Shown one piece after another: positions 33,939 to 42,817 of a stretch of DNA of 64,000 bases. The notes under the pieces are model-generated. The model was not told the DNA's origin, made no database searches, and saw nothing but the letters and a program-made list of their open reading frames with translations. This DNA comes from Dehalococcoidia bacterium. GTDB taxonomy: Bacteria; Chloroflexota; Dehalococcoidia; Lucifugimonadales; Lucifugimonadaceae. Position numbers and translations under genes: made by a program. Numbering within the stretch: the stretch's first letter is position 1; each line of letters starts with the position of its first letter. The DNA lies in contig JAJEAU010000019.1 of assembly GCA_022824185.1 (NCBI GenBank), forward strand, positions 1 to 64,000. The letters run 5' to 3'.

Positions 33939-34838
33939 TTGGCACCAGATTCTAAAGGTACCGTCGGCATCATCGGCGGCACCGGCCTATATGACTTGAA
34001 GGGATTTGAAAATGCCCAATGGGTAGAGGTCCAATCCCCGTTCGGCCAACCCTCGGATGACATCTTGATCGGCACATTTGATAGCCATCGAGTAGCTTTT
34101 TTGCCTCGACATGGACGAGGGCATCGCGTATCCCCGCAACACCTGAATTACCGCGCCAACATCGACGCCTTGAAGAGGGTCGGAGTTGATCGCGTTCTCT
34201 CCTTCAGTGCCGTTGGATCCCTGAAACGAGAGTTGGCCCCCGGAATGTTCGTCATCGTCGATCAGTACGTCGACAAGACAAGCGGGCGCGAAAGCTCGTT
34301 TTTCGGGAATGGTTTCGTCGCCCATGTCAGCATGGCGGATCCGGTCTGTAGCACGATGTGTGACGCGATCGAAGATGCCGCGCAATCCGCTGAGATCGAT
34401 ATCGTTCGTGGGGGCACGTACGTCGTTATGAACGGGCTCCAGTTCTCCACACGCGCAGAATCGTTCGTTCATCGTGCTTGGGACTGTGACCTAGTAGGAA
34501 TGACCAACATGCCCGAAGCCAAATTGGCCCGAGAAGCAGAAATCGCATACGCGACGGTCGCAATGGTTACCGATTACGACTGCTGGGTCGAGGAACACGG
34601 AAACGTCACGACTTCGATGGTCCTCGAATTCCTCAACCGGAACGCCGAGAACGCACGGAAACTCGTAGCAGCCGCGATCCCGATCATCGGCGCTCTCGAA
34701 GCGCCATTCCCCTCGGGTGTCCACACCGCATTGGAACACTCAATCGCAACCTCACCCGAATACCGCGATCCGGCAATGGTGGCGAAGCTCGATGCCGTCG
34801 CTGGGCGCGTGTTGAAGAACGAAGGATGGGCTGGTTAG
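33939..34838 (+). CDS. mtnP: S-methyl-5'-thioadenosine phosphorylase
   Basis: A 299-aa purine nucleoside phosphorylase of the MTAP type, which splits methylthioadenosine to adenine and methylthioribose-1-phosphate. Family motifs: IGIIGGTGLYD-like GIIGGTGLYDL at the N-terminus, FLPRHGRGHRVSPQHLNYRANI, and VGMTNMPEAKLAREAEI with the substrate methionine. The start is TTG at 33939: AAAGGAG ends 7 bases before it and no better ATG exists. It belongs to methionine/polyamine salvage. Its end overlaps the convergent DppC-type gene by 4 bases. Confidence 0.9.
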   Translation: MAPDSKGTVGIIGGTGLYDLKGFENAQWVEVQSPFGQPSDDILIGTFDSHRVAFLPRHGRGHRVSPQHLNYRANIDALKRVGVDRVLSFSAVGSLKRELAPGMFVIVDQYVDKTSGRESSFFGNGFVAHVSMADPVCSTMCDAIEDAAQSAEIDIVRGGTYVVMNGLQFSTRAESFVHRAWDCDLVGMTNMPEAKLAREAEIAYATVAMVTDYDCWVEEHGNVTTSMVLEFLNRNAENARKLVAAAIPIIGALEAPFPSGVHTALEHSIATSPEYRDPAMVAKLDAVAGRVLKNEGWAG

Positions 34839-35773
34839 AGCTGGCGTAACCGAGGATCCAATCGGTCGCGAATCCAGTCCCCGAGGAAGTTCATCGCGAA
34901 CACCACGGCGAAGATCGCCAATCCAGGAAACAACGCCATCCAGTAGGACGTGTCGATGTAATCTCTGCCCTCCGCAACCATCGAGCCCCAAGCTGGTCGT
35001 GGTTTCGGAATTCCCACTCCCAAGAAGCTCAACGTAGCTTCGGTCAAGATCAACTGGCCGATATTCAAACTGGCGATGACTAACACGGTATTCACAACGC
35101 CGGGCAACACGTGCTTCGAAATGATCCGCTTTGCAGATGCTCCCGCCACCACAGCCAAAGCCACGTAATCGGACGCCTTTAACCTCAGCGTCTCTGCCCT
35201 CACTTGTCTGGCAAACCCGCTCCAACTGAACAGAATCAGCAGCGAAATGATCAACATCATGCTCGACCCAAACACAACCACAGTCGCCAAAGCCACCAAG
35301 ATGAATGGAACGCCCAGTGTCAGATCTACCATCCTCATCAATATCTCGTCGTAGATTCCCCCGAAATAACCCGCGATCAATCCTAGGACGGTGCCACCTA
35401 CGGCGCCCGTAATTAAAACCACAGAAGCGATTAGCATTGAGTAACGAGCCCCCCAAATGATGCGGCTCAGCATGTCCCGTCCCAACGGGTCAGTGCCCAA
35501 CGGGTACTCCAACTTTGGCTCCTTGCCGCTGATGGGCGATGACTCCTGCCAAATTGGCGGACGATCTTGATCTCTCAGCTTTCCAACCAAGGGGTCATGT
35601 TGCGCCAACCACGGTGCAAACACGGCAGATATCACCAACAATGCGACGATGAAAGCCGGAAGAACCGGGTATCTGCGAAAGATCCGCCATGCCAACATCA
35701 GCGGATTGATCCGTTCCCTAACAACGCGCGGTGCCCTAACGGTTTCGGATGATGATTCGGTCGTGGTCGCCAC
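34835..35773 (-). CDS. dipeptide/oligopeptide ABC transporter permease (DppC type)
   Basis: A 312-aa inner-membrane permease with about six transmembrane helices. The DppC mark EYPLGTDPLGRDMLSRIIWGARYSM is followed by the permease loop and VAGASAKRIISKHVLPGVVNTV, the EAA loop that contacts the ATPase. An N-terminal cytoplasmic stretch holds a Thr/Ser/Arg-rich segment. It starts with GTG one base after the DppB-type stop, so the two are coupled. Peptide-type uptake is the family role. Confidence 0.9.
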   Translation of the reverse strand: MATTTESSSETVRAPRVVRERINPLMLAWRIFRRYPVLPAFIVALLVISAVFAPWLAQHDPLVGKLRDQDRPPIWQESSPISGKEPKLEYPLGTDPLGRDMLSRIIWGARYSMLIASVVLITGAVGGTVLGLIAGYFGGIYDEILMRMVDLTLGVPFILVALATVVVFGSSMMLIISLLILFSWSGFARQVRAETLRLKASDYVALAVVAGASAKRIISKHVLPGVVNTVLVIASLNIGQLILTEATLSFLGVGIPKPRPAWGSMVAEGRDYIDTSYWMALFPGLAIFAVVFAMNFLGDWIRDRLDPRLRQL

Positions 35774-35774
35774 G

Positions 35775-36692
35775 TCAATTCTGCCTGATGCGAGGGTCTA
35801 ACACGCCGTAAAGGATGTCGACCAAAAGATTCATTCCTAGGTATCCCGCGGTTGCAAACATCACGATAGCACTGATCACCGGAAAGTCGGTTCCGAACAC
35901 GGACTGAACTGCCAATCTGCCCAATCCTGGCCAACCAAACACGGTTTCAGTGACGACGGCGCCCGTGAGCAGTGCAGTCAAGAACACTCCTGCGAATGTG
36001 AGCGGGACTATGATGGCGTTCCTGAACGCATGCTTAACGATGACAGCGGTTTGAGAAGCGCCTTTGGCCCGCGCAAGCTTCACGAATTCGCTGTCTAGGA
36101 TTTCCAACATTGCGGACCGCGTCAGCCTCAACAGCGCAGCAGCCGCGTACCAACCCAAAGTGATCGAAGGCAGGACCAAACTACGCAGATCGCCCTTCTC
36201 TCCTGGCGGGAACCAACCCAGATAAACGGCGAATACGAGGATCAACATGATTCCGAGCCAAAAACCAGGCATCGCTTGTCCAAGCAGGGCGAACCCTCTT
36301 GCGAACAGATCCAACAACGTCCCACGATAAATCGCGGAGAAAATCCCCAATGGGATTCCCATCAACATTGCGAAGACATAAGCTCCGACTGCCAATTGCA
36401 GGGTGTTCGGAATTTTCCGCAGAACTACCGTGGTTGCCGGTATCTGCTCTTTAACCGAGATGTCGAAATCCAGCAGGATCGCCCCCGACAACCAACGGAG
36501 GTACTGCTCGTAATAAGGCTTGTCCAGCCCGAAATCCCGACCCCATTGCTCCCACTGCTCATCGGTCGTGTACTCGCTCAAAAACAAGTGACGCGGGTCG
36601 CCACTCATGCGGGATAACGCGAACACTAGGATGCTGGCTAGCAGCAACACCACCACTGCTGCCACCAATCTGCGCAGGATAAGCCTTTTCAC
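35775..36692 (-). CDS. dipeptide/oligopeptide ABC transporter permease (DppB type)
   Basis: A 305-aa inner-membrane permease with about six helices. The N-terminal ILRRLVAAVVVLLLASILVF is the first helix. RLTRSAMLEILDSEFVKLARAKGASQTAVIVKHAFRNAIIVPLTF is the EAA loop region. The start is GTG. Upstream on the same strand, about 120 bases away, is the broken solute-binding lipoprotein gene; downstream is the DppC-type gene. No ATPase gene is in this cluster. Confidence 0.9.
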   Translation of the reverse strand: MKRLILRRLVAAVVVLLLASILVFALSRMSGDPRHLFLSEYTTDEQWEQWGRDFGLDKPYYEQYLRWLSGAILLDFDISVKEQIPATTVVLRKIPNTLQLAVGAYVFAMLMGIPLGIFSAIYRGTLLDLFARGFALLGQAMPGFWLGIMLILVFAVYLGWFPPGEKGDLRSLVLPSITLGWYAAAALLRLTRSAMLEILDSEFVKLARAKGASQTAVIVKHAFRNAIIVPLTFAGVFLTALLTGAVVTETVFGWPGLGRLAVQSVFGTDFPVISAIVMFATAGYLGMNLLVDILYGVLDPRIRQN

Positions 36693-36809
36693 ATCACTTA
36701 CTCAACTGGTTTCGATAGAAACGACAACGCGAGACGATCGTGCCCAGATTTTACGTGGCACAACCGTCTCGCGTACTAGCCGACGCGAATTCGCCCGATG
36801 CCCGTTGCG

Positions 36810-38843
36810 TTATGGGACGCTCATGACAACCGTTTCAGGTGCCACGAATTCTGGCCCCGTGTTCATGTACGGGCTGTACTCGACGATTTCGGGCCTAATC
36901 ACCACTGAAGTTGGCAGTGTGCTTACCGATGCCACCAAGTTCCAGTTGTTCACGTACGACCACCACTCAATCGTGTTCTGGACGCGTTGTTCAAACGTGG
37001 TTGAGGCAAGGTCAAGGTTTCGGACCGATATCGCCGTTATTTCGTCAGGCAACTCGATACCGTAGTTGAACCCGCCAGAGGGCCGGTACACCGATCCGAA
37101 GAAAGCATCCGGTACTGCATTGGTTCCAGCTTGGATCATCCAAGGTATCTGTTTTTGCCTGTTCACCAACCGAGGTCGCGCAGCGCCATAGTCAGTCGCG
37201 TCAACAGTGACTTCGCATCCTAGCTCACGCCAAAACTGCGCGACGGCACCACCGACTTCTGCATCCCACTCCTTGCCGGGTGCCACGTGGTACTTGAATG
37301 GGAAGCAGTTCGGGTATCCGGCTTCGCTCAGGAGAGTGCTGGCCTGGTCTGGGTCGTACGGAACGTCGAAATCGTCGATCCAATGTGGGTCACCCGGGAA
37401 TGCGTTGATGGCATTAGTCAATGGGCGACCAACTCCGGATTGGATCTCGTCGACGATGGTCTGCCTGTCGATGCCCAATCATAGAGCGCGCCGAACCTTG
37501 TTCGCACGCTCCATCGATGCATCGTCGTCGGGATCACCAATCCAAGGATGTTCATCATCCGGCAGAAAACCATCGCGAGTCCGGTAGATGTTCTCACCGT
37601 TTTGGTCCGTTTGGGCCCAGTAGTTCCCGGCGAACATGATTACCTGGTTGATCGGAGGCCCTACGACTTGTGGACGCGCACCTTCAATGTTGTTGGTGGT
37701 GTTCTTGATCAGCTTCAGCGGCACTCTCGCCACGTGAATTAGCCCAGTCTGCAACGCAGCGATCCGTGCCAGAGGTTCAGGCATCAGGATCACCTCGTAG
37801 GAGGCAACACTGGGCTGTTGTCGATAGTGACCTTCGACCGGTTCTGCTCGGACGTTACTGTCAGTCACCCACTCGGTGATTCGGAACGTCCCCGTTCCTA
37901 CTGGTGTGAGGTTGGCGGCATCTTCGCCCATCTCGTCATACAGGCGCTTAGACACAATGACCGGAGAACCCAAAGTCGTGTTCGAGATGATGTGATACCA
38001 ACGTGGGTCGAGCATGTTGTCTCGGATATTCATCCGAACGGTGCTGTCGTCGATCGCCTCAAAACCAGTCACGAACCTTTGGACGCCCTGTGCCCGTTGG
38101 TTGATGCTTCCGTCACGCAAAGCGTCGTCGAAGCTCCACTGAACGTCATGCGCCGAGACTTCGCCCCAGTCATTTCCATTCCAGTCTGTATGGAACTTGA
38201 CGCCGTCGCGCACCTTAAACGTGACGGCGCTGGTATCGTCCGCGACCTCCCAAGATTCGACAATGCCTTCGTTGTAGGTCGCCGCGTCAAGATTCAATTT
38301 CGGGGGTGCCGAATGTTGCGCCCACATCAACGGCTCGAAGAAGCCCCAGAAAATGAGCAGCTGCATGTTGCCAGTACCCTGTTTGCTGGGCAGGAACACC
38401 GGCGGATCCACAAGGATTTCACCTAGACGCAGGTTGCCGTTGAACGCTTTCGGCTCCATCATCATCGCCGGTTCGGGCGTTGCTGTCACAACGACCTGAA
38501 CTTCCTTCTCAACCTCCTTGATGACCTCTACCTCTTTCTCGACCTCAACCGCGACTTCTTTCTCGACGACGACGGTCTGAACCACGGTCTCGCCAGGCAC
38601 CTGAACCTCGCGCTCAACCACGACGGTCTGGATCACGGTCTGGCCTTCGACCTGCACCTCCTTCTCTACAACCACCGTTTGAATGACCGTTTCCTGCACC
38701 GATTTTTCGACTACTACGGTCTGGATAACTGTTTCAGTTTCGCCACAGGCGATGGCAGCTACCATCGTTCCGGCCACGACCGACAATCCAAGCGCGACCC
38801 AAGACCGGCGCGCCGAAATGGCTTTCCGCAACATTTTCAGCAT
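36810..38843 (-). pseudogene. ABC solute-binding lipoprotein (SBP_bac_5) interrupted by an in-frame TGA
   Basis: A family-5 peptide-binding lipoprotein. The N-terminus has a signal peptide and lipobox (AAIAC), then a stretch of about 100 residues of repeated V-V-V-E-K-E-V segments, then the binding domain with VKFHTDWNGNDW and a conserved FRITEW segment. At codon 455 (37479-37481) the codon is TGA, giving RRAL-stop-LGIDRQ; the same frame then continues 222 residues to the natural end. Homologues read through this point (typical R-R-A-L-x-x-G-I-D-R). GGGAGGAA before the ATG at 38843 fixes the start. Permease genes follow directly. It may be a recent nonsense mutation, a sequencing error or readthrough. 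Confidence 0.8.
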
Positions 38844-39096
38844 TGAAGTTCCTCCCATGTTGACGTTGATTCGTTACGAGTAACGGCTTCATTTACGAAT
38901 TGAGCACAAATCAATGCTCGCAATGAACCTTTTGCGCTGTCCGCAAACTTACACCCGTAACGACATTGTGTCAACCGCCAGAAAGAACCAATTCGGGAAA
39001 ATTCATTGACTCTTTTCGATCGCATTGCTAGCGACGTCAACTCGACAAAAGGCAGTCACCTCATTGAACCGTTCACAACGTTGGACTACGGCCCGC

Positions 39097-39240
39097 GTTC
39101 TCGAACTGACCGGCAAAGCCACCATCGTCAAGGCCACCATCGTCAAGGGCGGAAGAAGCGGCAGCTACGAAACCGCTCTCGAACTCGCTCAACACGGGGC
39201 GAACACTACCACGGATCTGACAAAGACCACGAGCGATGCA
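39097..39240 (+). pseudogene. possible remnant of a short-chain dehydrogenase N-terminus
   Basis: In one frame the translation reads LELTGKATIV and then GGRSGSYETALELAQHGAN, which resembles an SDR cofactor loop (T-G-x-x-x-G-x-G and helix). A 15-nt unit GCCACCATCGTCAAG is repeated twice in tandem within it, adding ATIVKATIVK. No continuing SDR sequence follows. The whole 38.9-39.36 kb stretch otherwise shows nothing I recognise. This is a weak call. Confidence 0.3.
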
Positions 39241-39363
39241 GATTCGCGGTCATCGTCTCGTCATCGTCCGATCCCCACGACGAAGAATCGTCGTGGCGTC
39301 ATTGGGAATGTTCCGACGAGTTGACGGGTGCCAAATTCGACTAGTGAACGTCGGGAAAGAGAT

Positions 39364-39440
39364 TGGAGGCGACGGGCGGATTCGAACCGCCGAATAGAGG
39401 TTTTGCAAACCCCCGCCTTAGACCACTTGGCTACGTCGCC
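39364..39440 (-). tRNA. tRNA-Cys (GCA)
   Basis: Acceptor stem GGCGACG/CGTCGCC, anticodon loop TTGCAAA with anticodon GCA, T-loop GGTTCGAATCC, and encoded CCA. First in plus coordinates of a three-tRNA cluster on the minus strand. Confidence 0.95.
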
Positions 39441-39496
39441 CCTGAGAATCTGATTCTATCGCCAAGAAAACCGTCATCGGCGGACGCCGTTCTTGT

Positions 39497-39584
39497 CTGG
39501 TGCCGAGAGTGGGACTCGAACCCACACGCCCTTTCGAGCACTACGCCCTCAACGTAGCCTGTCTACCAATTTCAGCATCCCGGC
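39497..39584 (-). tRNA. tRNA-Leu (GAG)
   Basis: Type II tRNA with acceptor GCCGGGA/TCTCGGC, anticodon stem CTACG/CGTAG around TTGAGGG (anticodon GAG), long variable arm and T-loop GGTTCGAGTCC. CCA is encoded. Confidence 0.95.
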
Positions 39585-39628
39585 ACTTCCAGTTTTCTGG
39601 CTCACTCATCCTCGAATCAGAGGAGTTG

Positions 39629-39705
39629 TGGCAGGAGCGGCAGGATTCGAACCCGCGACCTTTGGTTTTGGAGACCAACGCTCTAGCCAACTGAGCTACG
39701 CTCCT
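39629..39705 (-). tRNA. tRNA-Trp (CCA)
   Basis: Acceptor stem AGGAGCG/CGCTCCT, anticodon stem TTGGT/ACCAA around CTCCAAA (anticodon CCA), T-loop GGTTCGAATCC and an encoded 3' CCA. Confidence 0.95.
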
Positions 39706-39819
39706 ATGCCATAGATTCGATTTTACACGGACACCACTTCATAACCGAGATTTCTCGTCTCATTGGTCCGCTTGCTCACCTGTCGCGTTCGGTCGGATCG
39801 GAAGGGGCACAGAATCTAA

Positions 39820-39852
39820 CAGCCGACGCCACGTCTTTGGTGGCGTCGGCTG
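39820..39852 (-). terminator. hairpin terminator after the P-II gene
   Basis: Perfect 13-bp inverted repeat CAGCCGACGCCAC / GTGGCGTCGGCTG with a 7-nt loop. It lies 63 bases past the P-II stop on the minus strand; the T-tract is weak. It probably ends the amtB-P-II transcript. Confidence 0.7.
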
Positions 39853-39915
39853 CTCGATCACGAGATCCGCCGCGTGGTTCGTTGACGTCAATTATTGGCG
39901 TCAACGGGACGGTCG

Positions 39916-40272
39916 TTACGCTACTGTCGCGGCGCCAGACTCGCCTGTGCTGACTCGGGTGGCGTCATCGATGTTGGAGACGAAGATCTTGCCGTCGCCG
40001 ATTGCACCTTCGTCGCCCGTCCGAGCCGAGCCGATGATGGCGTCGACCACCGCATCCTTCATCCCTTCAGGGATCACCGTCATAATCATTGTCTTTGGCA
40101 AGGCAACGCGGTGAGACAGGTGGCCGCCTCGGCCGGTGAAGACTTCAACACCCTCTTGTTGTCCCTTACCGGTGATGTTCCAGTAGGAGTAGCCCTTCAC
40201 ACCGGCGGCGGTCAGAGCTTCGAGCACTGTGGACGTCCGTTCGGGGCGAACCACTGCTTCGATTTTGATCAT
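39916..40272 (-). CDS. P-II family nitrogen regulator, T-loop without the uridylylation tyrosine
   Basis: A 118-aa P-II trimer subunit that would sense ATP/ADP and 2-oxoglutarate and control AmtB. GAIGDGKIFV and the C-terminal R-V-S-T-G-E are the family's ATP-binding blocks. The T-loop reads GQQEGVEVFTGRGGHLSHRVALPK-like (about residues 38-60): the glutamine near position 39 is kept, but neither of the tyrosines of the E. coli loop (46 and 51) is present, and the loop is 2-3 residues longer. So control by uridylylation at Tyr51 is not possible here. It lies 79 bases downstream of amtB. Confidence 0.88.
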   Translation of the reverse strand: MIKIEAVVRPERTSTVLEALTAAGVKGYSYWNITGKGQQEGVEVFTGRGGHLSHRVALPKTMIMTVIPEGMKDAVVDAIIGSARTGDEGAIGDGKIFVSNIDDATRVSTGESGAATVA

Positions 40273-40351
40273 TGGTCTTTCCTTTCGTGGTTCTGTGGCG
40301 AGGGAGTACCAAACATGCTACTCCCTCGCGCACTATTGGTTCGTGATCCGA

Positions 40352-41575
40352 TTAGTCGGCACCGTCAGCTACGTAGCCGCGTTCACCATGCTCGGCGATG
40401 TCGATACCGATGTCCTCTTCCTGCTCGGACACTCGCAGACCGAGGCCTGGGATCTTGTCCAGAACGAACAGGATGATGAATGACACGATACCTGAGTAGA
40501 GCAACGTGACAACGACTGCGATCAGGTTCGCCACGAAGTGACCGGCGTTGCCGTTGACCAAACCGCCAGCGGTGTCTGTTAGCGCACCCCAAGCGAAGAT
40601 GCCAGTCGCCAACGCGCCCCAGATACCGCCGAGCCCGTGGACCGCGAAGACCTCAAGCGAGTCGTCGATCCCGAGTTTGTGGACGATTTCGTAGTGCACT
40701 GCGTAGTGGCAAATGATGCCGGCGCCCGCACCGATTGCAAGCGCACCGGCTCCACCAACCCAGCCTGCTGCCGGGGTAACTGCGACCAATCCTGCAACCA
40801 CACCGGTTGCGACACCGACTGCGCTGATACGACCAGTGTGCACGTAGGAGAGGATCGCCCATACGACTGCTGCTACCGCCGCTGCCGTGTTGGTGTTCAC
40901 AAATGCGACCACGGCTACGCCGTCGGCAGCCAACTGTGAGCCAGCGTTGAAGCCGAACCAACCGATCCAGAGGATAGCCGCGCCGAGCACGACGAACGGA
41001 ACGCTGTGGGGTTCGAGGCCTGGATTTCTGCGCTTGCCCACCAAGTAAGCAGCCGCTACCGCCGCGATACCTGCGTTGATGTGAACGACCGTTCCGCCAG
41101 CGAAGTCAAGCGCTCCGCCTTCGAGACCGCCGATCCAACCGCCGCCCCATACCCAGTGGCAGACGGGTGCGTAGACTAGCGTGACCCACAACACTAGGAA
41201 GACCAGGTACGTCGTGAACTTGAATCGCTCAACGAATGCGCCTGTGATAAGAGCCGGGGTTATGATCGCAAACGTCATCTGGAACGCGGCAAACAGGAGA
41301 TCGGGGATGCCGTCTCCGTCTGTGTAACTGACACCGCTCAGGCCGATGAATTCCAACCCACCGATGATGCCATTGCCAGTGTCGTTGAATGCGAGGCTGT
41401 ATCCCCACAGCACCCAGACGATGCTCGCCACTCCCATGGCGATGAAGGAGTACATGAGAGTGCTGACGACGTTGCGTCCGCGCACCAAGCCTCCGTAGAA
41501 GAATGCCAAGCCCGGCGTCATGAACAGCACCAACAGTGTTGCCGTCAGCATCCAGGCTATAGAGCCAGTATCCAT
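40352..41575 (-). CDS. amt: ammonium transporter Amt/AmtB
   Basis: A 407-aa inner-membrane ammonium channel with about 11 helices. It opens with WMLTATLLVLFMTPGLAFFYGGLVRGRNV; the twin pore histidines are in GGTVVHINAGIAAV and FAVHGLGGIWGALATG. It has no cleavable signal but a short N-terminus as in many Gram-positive homologues. It is the first gene of a likely amt-P-II operon. The upstream 120 bases carry repeated GTTTCG sites that may be regulatory. Confidence 0.93.
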   Translation of the reverse strand: MDTGSIAWMLTATLLVLFMTPGLAFFYGGLVRGRNVVSTLMYSFIAMGVASIVWVLWGYSLAFNDTGNGIIGGLEFIGLSGVSYTDGDGIPDLLFAAFQMTFAIITPALITGAFVERFKFTTYLVFLVLWVTLVYAPVCHWVWGGGWIGGLEGGALDFAGGTVVHINAGIAAVAAAYLVGKRRNPGLEPHSVPFVVLGAAILWIGWFGFNAGSQLAADGVAVVAFVNTNTAAAVAAVVWAILSYVHTGRISAVGVATGVVAGLVAVTPAAGWVGGAGALAIGAGAGIICHYAVHYEIVHKLGIDDSLEVFAVHGLGGIWGALATGIFAWGALTDTAGGLVNGNAGHFVANLIAVVVTLLYSGIVSFIILFVLDKIPGLGLRVSEQEEDIGIDIAEHGERGYVADGAD

Positions 41576-41631
41576 ATTCGTATCCCTCCGGATGGATATT
41601 TCTGCAATGATTTGAAACTACGGGGCTGATG

Positions 41632-41685
41632 TTTCGTGGATGTTAAGCAAGTGTTTCGCCGACGTTAATCTGCGAAACAGTTTCG
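41632..41685. promoter_or_regulatory. GTTTCG repeat sites upstream of amt
   Basis: GTTTCG occurs at 41632, 41653 and 41680, and its complement CGAAAC at 41673. GTTTCGC (41653-41659) and GCGAAAC (41672-41678) form a 7-bp inverted repeat spaced by 12. The cluster lies between amt and the divergent amidohydrolase gene. Operator function is inference. Confidence 0.35.
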
Positions 41686-41788
41686 ACTGCCCCTTCCCGG
41701 CTTGAAGTTCGCGCCGTTAAAATTCAATGTGCAAAATCTATCGTCCACCTTTGGTGACGCCTACTCCCGCAAAGGACCTAACGCGAAG

Positions 41789-42643
41789 ATGCCGATTATC
41801 GACTCCCACTGCCACTCTTGGAACTACTGGCCCTATCTGCCGGAGGTGCCGGATCCGGATCACCATGGCTCGGTGGAAACGCTCCTTGATCAGATGGATG
41901 TAAATGGCGTCGACCGCGCCACCATCGTTTGCGCTCAGATCCACCGGAACCGGGATAACAACGATTACGTGGCGGGCGCGGTCCGCAGGCACCCGGACCG
42001 TCTTGATCAGTTTGCCGATGTCGACTCTTTTTGGTCCGATACCTACCACACCCCGGGTGCTGCTAAGCGTCTCGAACAAGCAGCGGAAAAGTGGCCGATG
42101 AAGGCGTTCACTCAGTATGTGGCGAGCGAGGATGATGGTCGATGGTTCAACACTCAAGAAGGTAAAGACTTTTTCTCTGTGGCTCGCGATGTTGGTCTGA
42201 TCGCATCTCTTGCGATTGCCCCGCATCACCAAAACGAGGTCCGAAAAGTTGCGGAGGCGTTTCCCGAAGTGCCGATCCTTTGCCACCATATGTCCGCGCT
42301 TCGTTCATACGGTGAGGATGCTTGGGCAACTGTCAAGAACGTCACCGAATCGGCCGAGTTGCCGAATATACATCTGAAACTTTCGGGGTTTCATTACCTG
42401 TGTCAACCTGACCGGGTCTGGGACTTTCCGTACCACGATACGCATTGGGTTTATGAGGCGTGTTACGAAGCCTTCGGGACTCGGCTTTGCTGGGGTTCTG
42501 ACTTCCCTGTCGTGAAGAAGGCGATGACTCATCTTCAGTCGCTTGAAGCATTCCGATCTCATCTCACTTTCATTTCTGATGAAGACCGCGAAGCGATACA
42601 GGGCGGGACGCTCGAGATGCTGCTTGCCAATGCGCGTGCCTGA
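41789..42643 (+). CDS. amidohydrolase family (COG2159-type) protein
   Basis: A metal-dependent hydrolase or decarboxylase of the amidohydrolase_2 family, about 284 aa. The metal motif is IDSHCHSWNYWP; further ligands are in LCHHMSA and the late aspartate in LCWGSDFPV. The frame is open from 41702, but the ATG at 41789 directly before PIIDSHCH fits the family and is preceded by an AAAGGA 12 bases away, so I choose it. Function is not more specific than the family. Confidence 0.85.
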   Translation: MPIIDSHCHSWNYWPYLPEVPDPDHHGSVETLLDQMDVNGVDRATIVCAQIHRNRDNNDYVAGAVRRHPDRLDQFADVDSFWSDTYHTPGAAKRLEQAAEKWPMKAFTQYVASEDDGRWFNTQEGKDFFSVARDVGLIASLAIAPHHQNEVRKVAEAFPEVPILCHHMSALRSYGEDAWATVKNVTESAELPNIHLKLSGFHYLCQPDRVWDFPYHDTHWVYEACYEAFGTRLCWGSDFPVVKKAMTHLQSLEAFRSHLTFISDEDREAIQGGTLEMLLANARA

Positions 42644-42737
42644 AGTTCATTTGAGAACTAGCAATTCCGCTAAATTCCAAGCTCTGATTCAAATCCTCTA
42701 GCCATCGATGGCACTGAGGTGCAGTCATTCCTTATGG

Positions 42738-42778
42738 TTTGATACAACGCGTCAATTTTCCTTTGATACATTGTATCA
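42738..42778. promoter_or_regulatory. TTTGATACA operator-like repeats before the LRR gene
   Basis: A perfect 15-bp palindrome TGATACA-T-TGTATCA at 42764-42778, preceded by a direct repeat of its left part, TTTGATACA, at 42738-42746 (24-base spacing between copies starting 42738 and 42762). They sit 40-80 bases before the LRR start codon. This arrangement suggests binding by a dimeric regulator. Confidence 0.5.
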
Positions 42779-42817
42779 TCTACTTCATGTTGCCACATAT
42801 AGCTTCGTGAGATCAAT

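Noticed and set aside
37479..37481. UGA recoding as glycine or selenocysteine
   Set aside because: Other genes in the window end at TGA, and no SECIS-like element was recognised after the codon.
39500..39714. Small plus-strand reading frames over the tRNA cluster
   Set aside because: They overlap clear tRNA-Leu and tRNA-Trp genes on the minus strand.
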